Source of the DNA: Bolinopsis microptera
Lineage: Eukaryota; Ctenophora; Tentaculata; Lobata; Bolinopsidae
Reading direction: 5' to 3'
DNA: 64,000 nt
NCBI RefSeq assembly: GCF_026151205.1
Contig: NC_087074.1
Location: 10,077,226-10,141,225 of the forward strand
The notes under the pieces were generated by a model that did no database searches, had not been told where the DNA came from, and worked only from the letters and a program-made list of their open reading frames with translations. Positions 43,781 through 53,034 of the stretch are shown piece by piece (the stretch's first letter is position 1; each line of letters opens with the position of its first letter). The position numbers and the translations under genes are program-made.

Positions 43781-44868
43781 CTCCTCCTCCTGGGTCCTCC
43801 TCCTCTTCTTCATCCTCTTCCTCCTCGGTCCTCAGTCCTCCTCCTCAGTCCTCCTCCTCATCCTTCTCATCAGTCCTCCTCCTCCTCAGTCCTCTCCCAG
43901 TCCCCCTCCTTCTCCTCCTCCTATTCAGTCCTCCTCCTCAGTTCTCCTCAGTCCTCCTTCTCATTTCTCCTAAGTCCTCCTCCTGAGTCCTCCTCCTCCT
44001 CTTCCTCCTGAGTCCTCCTCCTGAGTCCTCCTCCTCCTCCCTCTCAGCCATCCTCCTCAGCCATCCTCCTCAGCCATCCTCCTCAGTACTCCTCAGTCCT
44101 CCTCCTTCTCAGTCATCGTCAGTCCTCCTCCTCCTCCTCCTGGGTCCTCCTCCTGGGTCTTCCTGATCCTCCCCAGTCCTCTTCCTCCTCCCCTCCTCAG
44201 TCCTCCTCCTACTCCTCCTCCGTCCTCAACAGTCCTCCTCCTCCCCAGTCTTCCTCCTCCTCCTGGGTCCTCCTCCTCCTGGGTCCTCCTCCTCCTGGGT
44301 CCTCCTTCTCCTCCTCAGTCCTTCTCCTCCTCATCCTCAGTCCTCTTCCTCCTCTTCCTCCTCTTCCTCCTCCTCCTCCCTCTCAGTCATCCTCCTCAGC
44401 CATCCTCCTCAGCCATCCTCCTCAGTCCTCCTTCTCAGTCCTCCTCCTCAGTCCTCCTCCTCCTCAGTCATCCTCCTCAGTTCTCCTCCTCCTCCTCCTC
44501 CTAGGTCCTCCTTCTGGGTTCTCCTCCTCCTCCTCCTGGGTCTTCCTGATCCTCCTCCTCCCTCTCAGTCATCCTCCTCAGTCATCCTCCTCAGTCATCC
44601 TCCTCAGCCATCCTCCTCAGTCATCCTCCTCAGCCATCCTCCTCAGTACTCTTCAGTACTCTTCAGTCCTCCTCCTTCTCAGTCCTCCTCAGTCCTCCTC
44701 CTCCTCCTCCTGGGTCCTCCTCCTGGGTCTTCCTGATCCTCCCCAGTCCTCTTCCTCCTCCCCTCCTCAGTCCTCCTCCTACTCCTCCTCCTCGTCCTCA
44801 GTCCTCCTCATCAGTCCTCAACAGTCCTCCTCCTCCCCAGTCCTCCTCCTCCTGGGGCCTTTTCCTGG
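43781..44868. repeat. CCTCCT-rich pyrimidine tract, about 1.1 kb
   Basis: Strongly asymmetric plus-strand pyrimidine tract built of TCCTCC with recurrent CAGTCCTCCTCC, CTGGGTCCTCC and CAGCCATCC units; larger blocks recur (compare about 44090-44220 with 44670-44800). It occupies the place where upstream exons of the transposon gene would be expected. Open frames across it are low-complexity artefacts. Confidence 0.9.
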
Positions 44869-44986
44869 GTCCCTATATAATTTGATATAATAAGTTAAAG
44901 CTATTAATAGCTTTAGTGTGATTAATAAGTCGTTTGTTTTGTACAAAATTATAATACATAGAAGTTGCGAAAAATTCTCAAAATGT

Positions 44987-45132
44987 TTGTCCGCTAATGT
45001 CCACCAATGTCCGCTAATGTCCACCAATGTCCGTCTGAGTCCGCCAATGTCCGTCCGGGTCCGCAAATGTCCGTCCGAGTCCGCCGATGTCCGTCCGAGT
45101 CCGCCAATGTCCGTCCGTGTCCGCCAATGTCC
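44987..45132. repeat. 10/20-bp minisatellite
   Basis: Alternating decamers GTCCGCCAAT and GTCCGTCCGA, with an irregular left end of GTCCGCTAAT and GTCCACCAAT. Inside the 5-kb transposon. Confidence 0.85.
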
Positions 45133-45203
45133 CAAAAAACACGTCCGTTGTCTCATAGAATCCAAAAAGGACAGGACATAGGCGGACATAGACGGACGTG
45201 ACA

Positions 45204-45221
45204 CCCCCCCCCCCCCCCCCC
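45204..45221. repeat. Poly-C tract of 18 bases
   Basis: Run of C between the minisatellite and the right inverted-repeat arm. Confidence 0.9.
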
Positions 45222-46587
45222 TACATTGATTTTAGTTACGTTGCAATTTTACTCGACTCTTATCAGTTCACTTCTTATCAGCGCGATCGCAGTAAGTTTT
45301 ACTGTGTGCAACAGTTACATAACTGTATAATACACATAACATTAACTCTGTAATGCACTTCAAACTGCAGTATAAAGAGTACGCACTTCGCACAAATGAC
45401 AAGAAGGTAATCTAGTAATACGATTTTTGGTATTAATATCTTTAATATTAATAACACGGCTTGTTCGATTCAAGCCCGTTCAATGTGGTCAATACCTGAT
45501 GTGCGGATCACAGGCTTCGTTATTTACAATAGCTGAGATTAGGCAGATATAGCGGTTCCAGTCGTTACCTGGGGACCCCAGGCTGTAATATCCAGATAAA
45601 TTGAAGCTGCGGCGGAATGACAATCTGGGATGAGTGCGGCCCAGGAATGCCAGCCGTTACGCCGCTCAGCTTAATGTAAAAACTGTATTACAATTGATAG
45701 CATCATTACAATTTCAATCACGTTTTAGAGCAATTTACACGAAAGTAGGACAATTATAACCTGTTTAATCTTGTTCGGCGTCATCGAAAACATAGGGTTA
45801 CAAGGTTTCCGCTTCGATTTCCATCAATAAAAAATCCTTCTAATTTCGATTCTCTGGGCCAGCTGTCTGCTGGGTTTCAGAAGGTGGTACCAGATGCTGC
45901 TATAATTGAGCGCTCAGCTGCTCTAATTGGGTCCAATTACACCCGATACACGATATTATTCCATATAAGGCCTGATCAAGTAGCTTCAGCTCTGGTGACG
46001 TCACAAAATCTCCTAGTCGGCATACGACACGTTACGAATGTGATCACGTGCCCGAGGCTTTACGAATCAAGGTCACGTGATAGGATTAGCGGTCACGTGA
46101 TAGGACTGAATGTCACGTGACCTCAGTTATCCCTTATATGGCACAACTAGCTGCAATTGATCAGCTCTTAATTAGGCCGAAATCCTTGACAGGCCTATAA
46201 TTACCCAATTTTAAATGAACGATATCTCATCGATCCTACAGAATGATGAGAGCGTAAACAAAATGCTTCCCGGAATCAGCACAATGCAGGGAACAAGATG
46301 CTGTTGGAATATCAATTATTCATCTTCCACCCGTAGTCCCTACGCTTGTTTCACAAGTAGAATATACTTTCGGCGGTCGCGTGCTACTGCAAGCGAGAGG
46401 GCTCTAGTTAGAGCAACTATGGCCCTGACGAGATATTGGCGAAAATTGTCTCGATCAAGTGATATGACCGTATAAGGAAGTTAGTCTAATTTCTCGTGAA
46501 GGTTAAGGTTTCAGCATATGATTTTGTTAAGGCTAAGGATTGGGTTAGGGTTAGGGTTGGGATCAAATTAAAGGATTAGGGTTTCGA

Positions 46588-46978
46588 TTGTCATACGTTG
46601 TATGACCCGCCGTGCACGAGTGCGCGGCTCCCCTGTATCGCAGGAACTCTACTATAGTGTTGACCATTGTTAATGATCAGGCCCGGCGTGCGCTACTTCC
46701 TAGCACTTGCTTGGAGGACTTCGCCGCTTCGACGCGCCGCGCGAACTAGCATTCTTGCTTACTAGCATTCTTGCAACTAGCATTCTTGCATTCTTGCTTA
46801 CGACGATCGTTGCTCTGCTTCGCAGAGCAACGATCTCGACGGATTGACATCGTCAATCAAAGCACTTGCCATCGGGCCATTTCGAGAAGAAAGCGGCGCG
46901 CGCTACTTCAAAGAAATTTAGATGAGTAACATCCGTCAACTATAGTGAAGCGACAGTGGGAGTCACCACGTGATACAA
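46588..46978. mobile_element. Miniature TTG...CAA element, 391 bp including a nested copy; TSD GGTTTCGA
   Basis: Begins TTGTCATACGTTGTATGA and ends CCACGTGATACAA. Perfect GGTTTCGA duplications lie at 46580-46587 and 46979-46986. Without the nested 280-bp element and its duplicated 8 bases it would be 103 bp, close to the 100-bp copy at 47772-47871. Contains the CCGCCGTGCACGAGTGCGCG hairpin region. Confidence 0.9.
46660..46939. mobile_element. Nested miniature element, 280 bp; TSD CTATAGTG
   Basis: Inserted inside the 391-bp element. Starts TTGACCATTGTTA, ends TAACATCCGTCAA. Perfect CTATAGTG duplications lie at 46652-46659 and 46940-46947. The interior includes a perfect palindrome (about 46804-46834, GATCGTTGCTCTGC and its complement around TTC), repeated CTAGCATTCTTGC units and GATTGACATCGTCAATC. 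Confidence 0.88.
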
Positions 46979-47069
46979 GGTTTCGAATAATCGTTCAGGA
47001 CCAGCTAGAGAACGGGTTGAGAAAGTCACGTGACAGTCGAGTGTAGAGTGATTAATCATCATCCCAAGT

Positions 47070-47763
47070 GCTACGAAGTAGCGCGCGCCAGGTTGGTCCA
47101 TTAACAATAGTTAATGATTTGTCATTATTCGTCGTACCGCAGATTATTAATATGGGGCGCTATTATGTATTACAAATTATATATATATAACTTAAAATCT
47201 TTGGTCACAAGAGCAACTGCCTAAACGTGCAGAAGTGAAAACAAATAAATAAAAATATACTAGCAGTCCTTAATACAGTCCCTAATACTCGTAATATAAT
47301 AAATAGATTCATTCAATGTCATAAAACTCTTAACCATACACGTGACCAGTAAAATAATTTAATTGGTCTATTATATAGACTACTGTGTAAAATTCTCAAT
47401 ATAAACTTTTTTAACAATAATGAATAATAAATTAATTTAAAAAACACACCAACCTTTGGTGTGTAAGAATGATTAAACAACCTTTATTTGACATAAAATA
47501 TCTTTCAGAATATTATATTAGTATATGCTATAATATTAAAACTGTTTATCAGAGTTCAGGTAATAGAATTTAACTGTAATGGCACCTTTACAGTATTATC
47601 CATTGTTGAGACAAATTAGATGTTGACCGTTCTGTATACATGCTTGCACGTGTTTTTTATGAGTAAGCTGTGAAATTGTAATAGTAAGCTATACCAATTG
47701 TGTATTTAGACGCTGACTTTCGAATAAAATATATTACATAGCATGAAAATAATTTCTTGGCGA
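47070..47763. other. AT-rich spacer, nothing recognised
   Basis: No coding segment, target duplication or organised repeat was seen between the duplicated block and the next miniature elements. Confidence 0.4.
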
Positions 47764-47771
47764 GTTATGAT

Positions 47772-47871
47772 TTGTCATACGTTGTATGACCCGCCGCGCA
47801 CGAGTGCGCGGCTCCCCTGTATCGTAGAAACTCTCTAGTGAAACGACGATGGGGATCACGACGTGATACAA
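47772..47871. mobile_element. Miniature TTG...CAA element, 100 bp; TSD GTTATGAT/GTTATGAG
   Basis: Starts TTGTCATACGTTGTATGACC and ends CACGACGTGATACAA. The flanking octamers (47764-47771 and 47872-47879) differ at one base. The right octamer is shared with the next element, which begins at 47880. Confidence 0.85.
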
Positions 47872-47879
47872 GTTATGAG

Positions 47880-47982
47880 TTGATACATGTTTCGTATCCA
47901 AATATCAGAGATATTATTATTATTTTTCCGCCTTCGGCGGCGCGCGCTTCGCGCGCGAAAAGTGGCATGCACCGTATGTCAA
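47880..47982. mobile_element. Miniature TTG...CAA element, 103 bp; TSD GTTATGAG
   Basis: Starts TTGATACATGTTTCGTATCC and ends GCACCGTATGTCAA. Perfect GTTATGAG duplications lie at 47872-47879 and 47983-47990. It is the inverted relative of 40256-40350, with the same GCGCGC and CCGCCTTCGGCGG hairpins. Back to back with the 100-bp element, sharing its target octamer. Confidence 0.9.
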
Positions 47983-48575
47983 GTTATGAGCATGTTTGAT
48001 GTTGGATGTTTGAGAAAATAATCATTTTGTTAGACGCGCGCAAGTGACAAGCTTGTAAAATTATATTTGAGCTGTTTATGCTTTAAGATTCGAATTAGTT
48101 TTGGTTTCAAAGTAATTGTGAAGATTATACAAAGATTTGAAGTACAAAGTTGTGCACCTTAACTTTAAATACTTGTACTTACCATTAAAATCGAAATCAG
48201 CATTTACAAGTTTCCTGTGCCGCCTTCGGTGGTGCGTTCTAATGCAAGCGGAACGGCTTTGGTACGGTTGAGCAAGCTTTTTTCTGTTTCTTTTGAAATT
48301 AAATTTATCATTTATAGTTGTTTCTAATAGAGAAATTATCGTCCTTTTAAATTTTTAGGATATGTTCCAGGATAATTCGCAATTCGGGTGATACTCGTAA
48401 AATATGGGTTTCAACTCAGCGCGAGTTTTGGTAGGTTATAAATCTTCAAGTTCTAGGAATTATTTAGAATAGATCAATCAAGGCGAATTGCGAGATAGCC
48501 CCAAAATGCAAAAGCAGCTGATAAACATCACTCCTATGATCTTTATTGAGCAAAAATAACTGTAAGGCCTTTAAC

Positions 48576-48826
48576 CTGGGGTCTCCAGGCTATTATGTTC
48601 ATAGATTCGGCGGAATGACAGGCTGAGCGCCGCCCAGTAAAAGGCCTTCTACTGTTTATCACAAACAACTGTAAAGTCAATTTGGAGAAAATTCTCGTGA
48701 AGACCCCCAGCCCCTATTTAACTTTATTTGGGGCTTCTTATTACTGGGCCGCGCTCAGCCTGTCATTCCGCCTAATCTCTATTCTATGTTTACCAACATT
48801 AAAGCCTGGGGTCCTCAGGTAAGCTT
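48576..48826. repeat. Foldback sequence related to the inner arm of the 5-kb transposon
   Basis: Inverted arms (about 48576-48656 and 48742-48826) share CCTGGGGTC, GGCGGAATGACAGGCTGAGC and GCCCAGTAA around a spacer of about 85 bp. The order CTGGGCCGC...GTCATTCCGCC...GCCTGGGGTCCCCAGG also occurs at 42138-42205 in the large transposon, so the two are probably related modules. Confidence 0.7.
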
Positions 48827-48850
48827 CTTATTGATTCCGTTTTTCTTACG

Positions 48851-49040
48851 AGAAATTTTATTTCGCCACTTACGCCACTTTTTTTTCGCCACTGCTTCTT
48901 GACCTCTCATCTATAGGGGGCATCATTATTCACATCCTTCAAATTTTATTTCGCCACTTACGCCACTTTTTATTTCGCCACTGCTTCTTGACCTTTCATC
49001 TACTAGGGGGCATCGTTATTCACCTCCCTCAAATTTTCAG
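48851..49040. repeat. Tandem duplication of about 95 bp
   Basis: Two copies of a unit beginning AAATTTTATTTCGCCACTTA and containing GCTTCTTGACCT and GGGGGCATC, differing by a few bases; a third AAATTTT closes the block. Confidence 0.85.
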
Positions 49041-49402
49041 CATCTAATTGCACGATGACCCTGAGCAATTATGTCTCGTGTGCACTCATGTCTCCGTTTG
49101 TATCTTCATTGCTTCAGGGACACTGGGCAACATGTTAATATGTGCTTTAAGTCTAACTGCTGGCGTCTGCACAGTGGACAGTTGTTCGATAGCTAATTCC
49201 TATTTTTTCTTCAGCTCTTGTGCTACCCATATTAAAGTCACCAATTTTAGATGAACGTTAGCCTTGAAGCTTATCTAGCAGGAACCCGTCTAACCCTAAA
49301 GTGGTGTCAAACCTCAAGAGACTAAAATAATTATTACCTATTCAATTCGCGTTTTTGACACCACTTGGGAGTCTTAATTTTGAGCACTACAATCCTTATT
49401 CC

Positions 49403-49437
49403 TTGACATACGTTGCATGCCACTTTTCGCGCGCCAA
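49403..49437. mobile_element. 35-bp TTG...CAA element; TSD CTTATTCC
   Basis: Only TTGACATACGTTGCATG, a CCACTTTTCGCGCG core and a terminal CCAA remain, yet it is flanked by perfect CTTATTCC duplications (49395-49402, 49438-49445). It looks like an extreme deletion form of the 95-103 bp elements, and abuts the 3' tail of the LINE. Confidence 0.75.
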
Positions 49438-49445
49438 CTTATTCC

Positions 49446-49478
49446 TTAGATTAGATTAGATTAGATTAGATTAGATTA
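49446..49478. repeat. (TTAGA)n tail of the LINE
   Basis: About six pentamers on the plus strand marking the 3' terminus of the minus-strand LINE. Confidence 0.85.
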
Positions 49479-49681
49479 AGAATAATGACATAAACATCAT
49501 CACTAGTTTTAAACATTCTTTCTGATTTCCTCATTATCAGAACTGTGAACATTTCACAGCCTTCGTCATTAAAAAACAAACAAATTCTATAACTAACATA
49601 ATTGTCATAATTTATTTACATATAAAAAAAGTTTAAAAAGTTAAAAACCGTTAATTTAGAAATAAATAAATAAAAACAAAT

Positions 49682-52199
49682 TCATGAGATATTTATTCCC
49701 TTTCTCTTGGCAACACGAGGATTTTTATATAAATATTGGACTTGTTGCTTCTTCTTTTCGATATAATTTACACCCTCTATTTTTGCTAAAACTATATTTG
49801 ACACTTCCCAAAAGTTGCCTGTGTCTACTAAATTATTAGTCTTTTTAAATTCTTCTAGATTAATTTTAAAATCAATAACAGACATTGAATTTCTAACAAA
49901 AGATGGCAATTTATTCCAAAAGCTGATAACACGCTCTGATAAAAAATTATTAGACAAGGTTTTAATATTTCTATCAATATTGTTAGATTTAGTGCTAACA
50001 ATTTTATTTCCTGATCTACTTAAATTGAAAATATCTTTTCCATACTCAACCAATCCATTTACAATTTTGTAGGCTTCAATCAAATCTCCTCTAACCCGTC
50101 TCTCTGCGAGTGTTGTAATCTGTAAGGCATCCAACCTTTCACTGTAAGGAAGTGTTCCAATATCATCAATAAGGCGTGTGAACCTTCTCTGGACATTTTC
50201 CAGTTCAATGATAGTAGCCCAATTCCCATGGCAGGCAGGTGGAGACCACAACTGAGCACAATACTCCAAGTGGGGTCTTATTATAGTTTTATAAACATTT
50301 CTCATAACATTAATTTCTCTTATAATGAGATTCCTTGTAACCCATGCAATCATACTGTTTGCTTTACTAATACAACTTTTAATATGTTTCGACCATTTCA
50401 AATCTGAAGAAGTTAAAACTCCAAGATCTTTCTCTGCTTCAATACATTCAAGTGTAACACCACTAAATACATATTCTTGAAGGGGATTTTCATTAAATGG
50501 AACATGCATTATTTTGCATTTGCTAGGATTAAACTTTAACAGCCACACATTTTGCCAGTTTTGCAAGCTTTCTAACATATTGAAAGTGCTTTCAGTGTCG
50601 TTGGCATCCATAATAACTTTAAGATCATCTGCAAACAGTTTTGATATACCATTAATACAATCAGGCAAGTCATTGATAAAAATGACAAACAATAAAGGAC
50701 CTAAAACAGACCCTTGTGGGACGCCTGATAAAACATCACGAAGGTAGGAATATGCTCCACCAACAAATGTCTTAAATCTTCTTCCAGATAAAAAGTCTTT
50801 CACAATATCTAAAGTGTTACCACTTATACCCAAATTTCTCATTTTTGTAAGTAGTCTATGATGTGGAACACTATCAAATGCTTTACAAAAATCTAAGTAA
50901 AACACATCTACGGGTGCACCATCTTCTAATAGTTCGATGATACATTCTACACTCTCTAATAGATTAGATAAACAAGATTTACCTTCTACAAATCCATGCT
51001 GGTTTGGATTTATTTTCTTACTAACAAAACTCATAATATGCCTCCTTACTAATTTTTCATATAATTTACATAAAATGCATGTAAGTGACACTGGCCTGTA
51101 ATTTAGGGCATCTTTCCGACTACCCTTTTTATAAAGAGATGTAACATTTGCTGTCTTCCACTGTTCTGGAATTTTTCCACTTGAAGCACATGTTTGAAAT
51201 AATTTAGTCACAGCAGAAACAAAACTTGAATTATGTTCAAGTTCTTTTAATAATTTAGGATGAATGCCATCTGGCCCTTTACTTTTACTAATATTAATTC
51301 TTTTCAGTTCTCTGCCAACATCATCCATTGTTATCTCAATATTTTCAATGTGTAACTCATCCGCAATAAAATAACATTCTCTGTTCAAAGGTCCATCTGG
51401 TTCTTTGACAAAAACTGAAGCAAAAGCATCAGCCAATACTTCGGCAGTTTCAAAATTACTTTTGGTCAAAGATCCGTCCGGTTTTTCCAGGGATGATACA
51501 CAACTTTTTAACACTCTTTTCCCTCTTAAATATGCATAAAATGGCTTCGTATTATATTTCATACACTGTGTAATTTTTCTTTCATAATTAACTTTACACT
51601 TAAATGACTTACTATCAAACTGTCCTTGTTGGTTCAGTGCAACATTAAGATTTTCAGAAGAAGGATTATTATCAAAGATATACCAACATTTATCTGTCTT
51701 TTTCCTGCATCTTTTTAAGGATGAATTTGCCCAAGGCTCACATTTAAAGTTCTTTTCCGTCGGAACTATATCAGATACTAAGTTAAGCTTTGAGTGTAAC
51801 TCACTCCACATATCTTCAGAAGTTAAAGTACCCTCACTAAAAGACCAGTCAATTTCAGCTGATCTGTGTAACAATTCTTTGCCAGAGACTTTTCCCCATA
51901 ACTTTCTAGACTCCTTTGCAGCCTCATCATCTTGCTTACTGTTACTAAGACTTAGATTTAATTCTACATTAAAACAAACATGATCGCTCTTCCCCAAGGG
52001 GGAGACAATCATTACTTCATTGACAATAGCTTCGTTTGTAGAGAGAACCTGATCTAGTGTACTCTCTTGAAGTTTACCGCTGACAACTCTACGTCTGGTA
52101 ACTTCATCTGTGATATACCAAACCAAGCCATTGTCTTGTACACATTCCATAAAATTCTTTTCTATAATTAAACCCTTATTACTTGTTCCTGAAGGAGCA
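49682..52199 (-). CDS. LINE ORF2, end of endonuclease, reverse transcriptase and C-terminal region
   Basis: An open frame of about 840 codons. The last catalytic block of the APE endonuclease (LGKSDHVCFNVEL, the SDH motif) is near its start. The reverse transcriptase follows: GPDGIHPKLLKEL, NYRPVSLTCILCKLYEKL, HGFVEGKSCLSNL, VFYLDFCKAFDSVPH (first catalytic Asp), SGVPQGSVLGPLLFVIFIND, and KLFADDLKV (FADD catalytic pair). Then a thumb region (AEKDLGVLTSSDLKW) and a C-terminal domain (NVYKTIIRPHLEYCAQLWSP, LPSFVRNSMSV) as in CR1/L2 elements. It is the second half of ORF2, separated from the first half by the 827-bp insertion. It encodes the enzyme for target-primed reverse transcription. No internal stops. 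Confidence 0.93.
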
Positions 52200-52203
52200 T
52201 TAA

Positions 52204-53030
52204 GGCCACAGGGGGGGGTCCGAGGTCAATTTTGAGATTTTGAGATATGTTGTAGAGCTCGATCTAAATTTTCAAATGCTTTTGTCCTTACTGAAAACAA
52301 AGTTTCCTATTTGAAGATATCGCGCGTTGAATTTTGAGGTTTACCTGTAATTCTATTGTAAATGAAAACTTTAAATGCAATTGTGTTCAAAATCTATCTT
52401 CTTTTTTAGTTTATGACTTAGAACCTTGTAACTTGCCAACAATGTTCTTAAAGGTATTTTGAGTTTTTGTTATGTAACGATTTATGATATCTTGCTCCAA
52501 AGCTGAGATATGAGGTTAACCATGAGTGAGAATTACAAAATTTACAAAATTTAAAATGGTTAACCTCATAAAAAGAGTTAGGAGCAAAATTACAACAATC
52601 GTTACATAACAAACTTTTAAATTTATGTCAGGAACATAAGTTCCAAATTTGAGGTGAAATGGATAAAAGCTCTAGGAGAAGATAGGTTTTTGAGGTGGTA
52701 AATAAATTGTTCAGGAGAGTCAAAAGACCATGATTCTGAGAAAATATGTTAACCTCAATTTTCCAACAAATAAAGGACATATTTAATAGTTCTGTTCACA
52801 TTGGATGGCCAATTGATACCCATTAATAAGTTTAACTTGTGACGAGAGCAACAAAATGTTAAGAACTGGTTATTTGTGAGGTTAACTGATTAAAAAGGCA
52901 ATAGTTAACCTCAATTTTACGACAAACTAGGCGCTCTGGGGGGCTAAGGGTGGTGTGCAAGCGTCAGATAGTACGTGGTCTGCCAACTGGCAAAAGACTT
53001 TTTTTCGACCTCGGACCCCCCCCTGTGGCC
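52204..53030. mobile_element. 827-bp non-autonomous DNA transposon, TTAA target, 24-bp perfect TIR
   Basis: Perfect 24-bp inverted ends start GGCCACAGGGGGGGGTCCGA and lie directly inside TTAA duplications (52200-52203, 53031-53034). A TTAA target suggests the piggyBac or Sola3 superfamilies; the ends alone do not decide. The interior is non-coding, with about five copies of GAGGTTAAC in both orientations and an inverted pair around TTGTTATGTAACGAT (about 52466-52503 and 52580-52617). Taking it out leaves the LINE frame continuous. No transposase is encoded. Confidence 0.92.
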
Positions 53031-53034
53031 TTAA

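Larger units (their letters stand above)
41346..46342. mobile_element. 4997-bp DNA transposon with about 0.9-kb inverted repeats, hAT-like ends
   Basis: Terminal inverted repeats begin TAGGGACTACGGGTGG and extend to about 42303 on the left and back to about 45456 on the right, nearly identical except for one 82-bp insertion on the left. A perfect 8-bp duplication CGCTTGTT flanks the element (41338-41345, 46343-46350). TAGGG ends with an 8-bp duplication are the hAT pattern, but the encoded protein does not show hAT motifs I can recognise, so the superfamily is open. The middle holds a three-exon minus-strand gene, a CCTCCT-rich tract and a 10/20-bp minisatellite. An identical open frame in both arms (41564-41800 minus, 45884-46120 plus) is a shadow of the repeat. 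The arms contain repeated TCACGTGA motifs. Confidence 0.85.
46351..47068 (+). repeat. Direct duplication, copy 2, right portion
   Basis: Continues copy 2 after the 5-kb transposon: GACCGTATAAGGAAGTTAGT, GGGTTAGGGTTAGGG, then (after the 391-bp insertion) TCGTTCAGG, AACGGGTTGA and GATTAATCATCATCC, matching 40420-40705 in the same orientation. Confidence 0.75.

Noticed and set aside
43574-44011. Ser/Pro-rich open frames over the CCTCCT tract
   Set aside because: Low-complexity translation of a microsatellite-like tract; the real coding is on the other strand just to the left.
40500-46560. TTAGGG-type telomere-like motifs near 40515 and 46550
   Set aside because: Only two to four degenerate units inside a duplicated block; no terminal array, so not a telomere or clear interstitial telomeric repeat.
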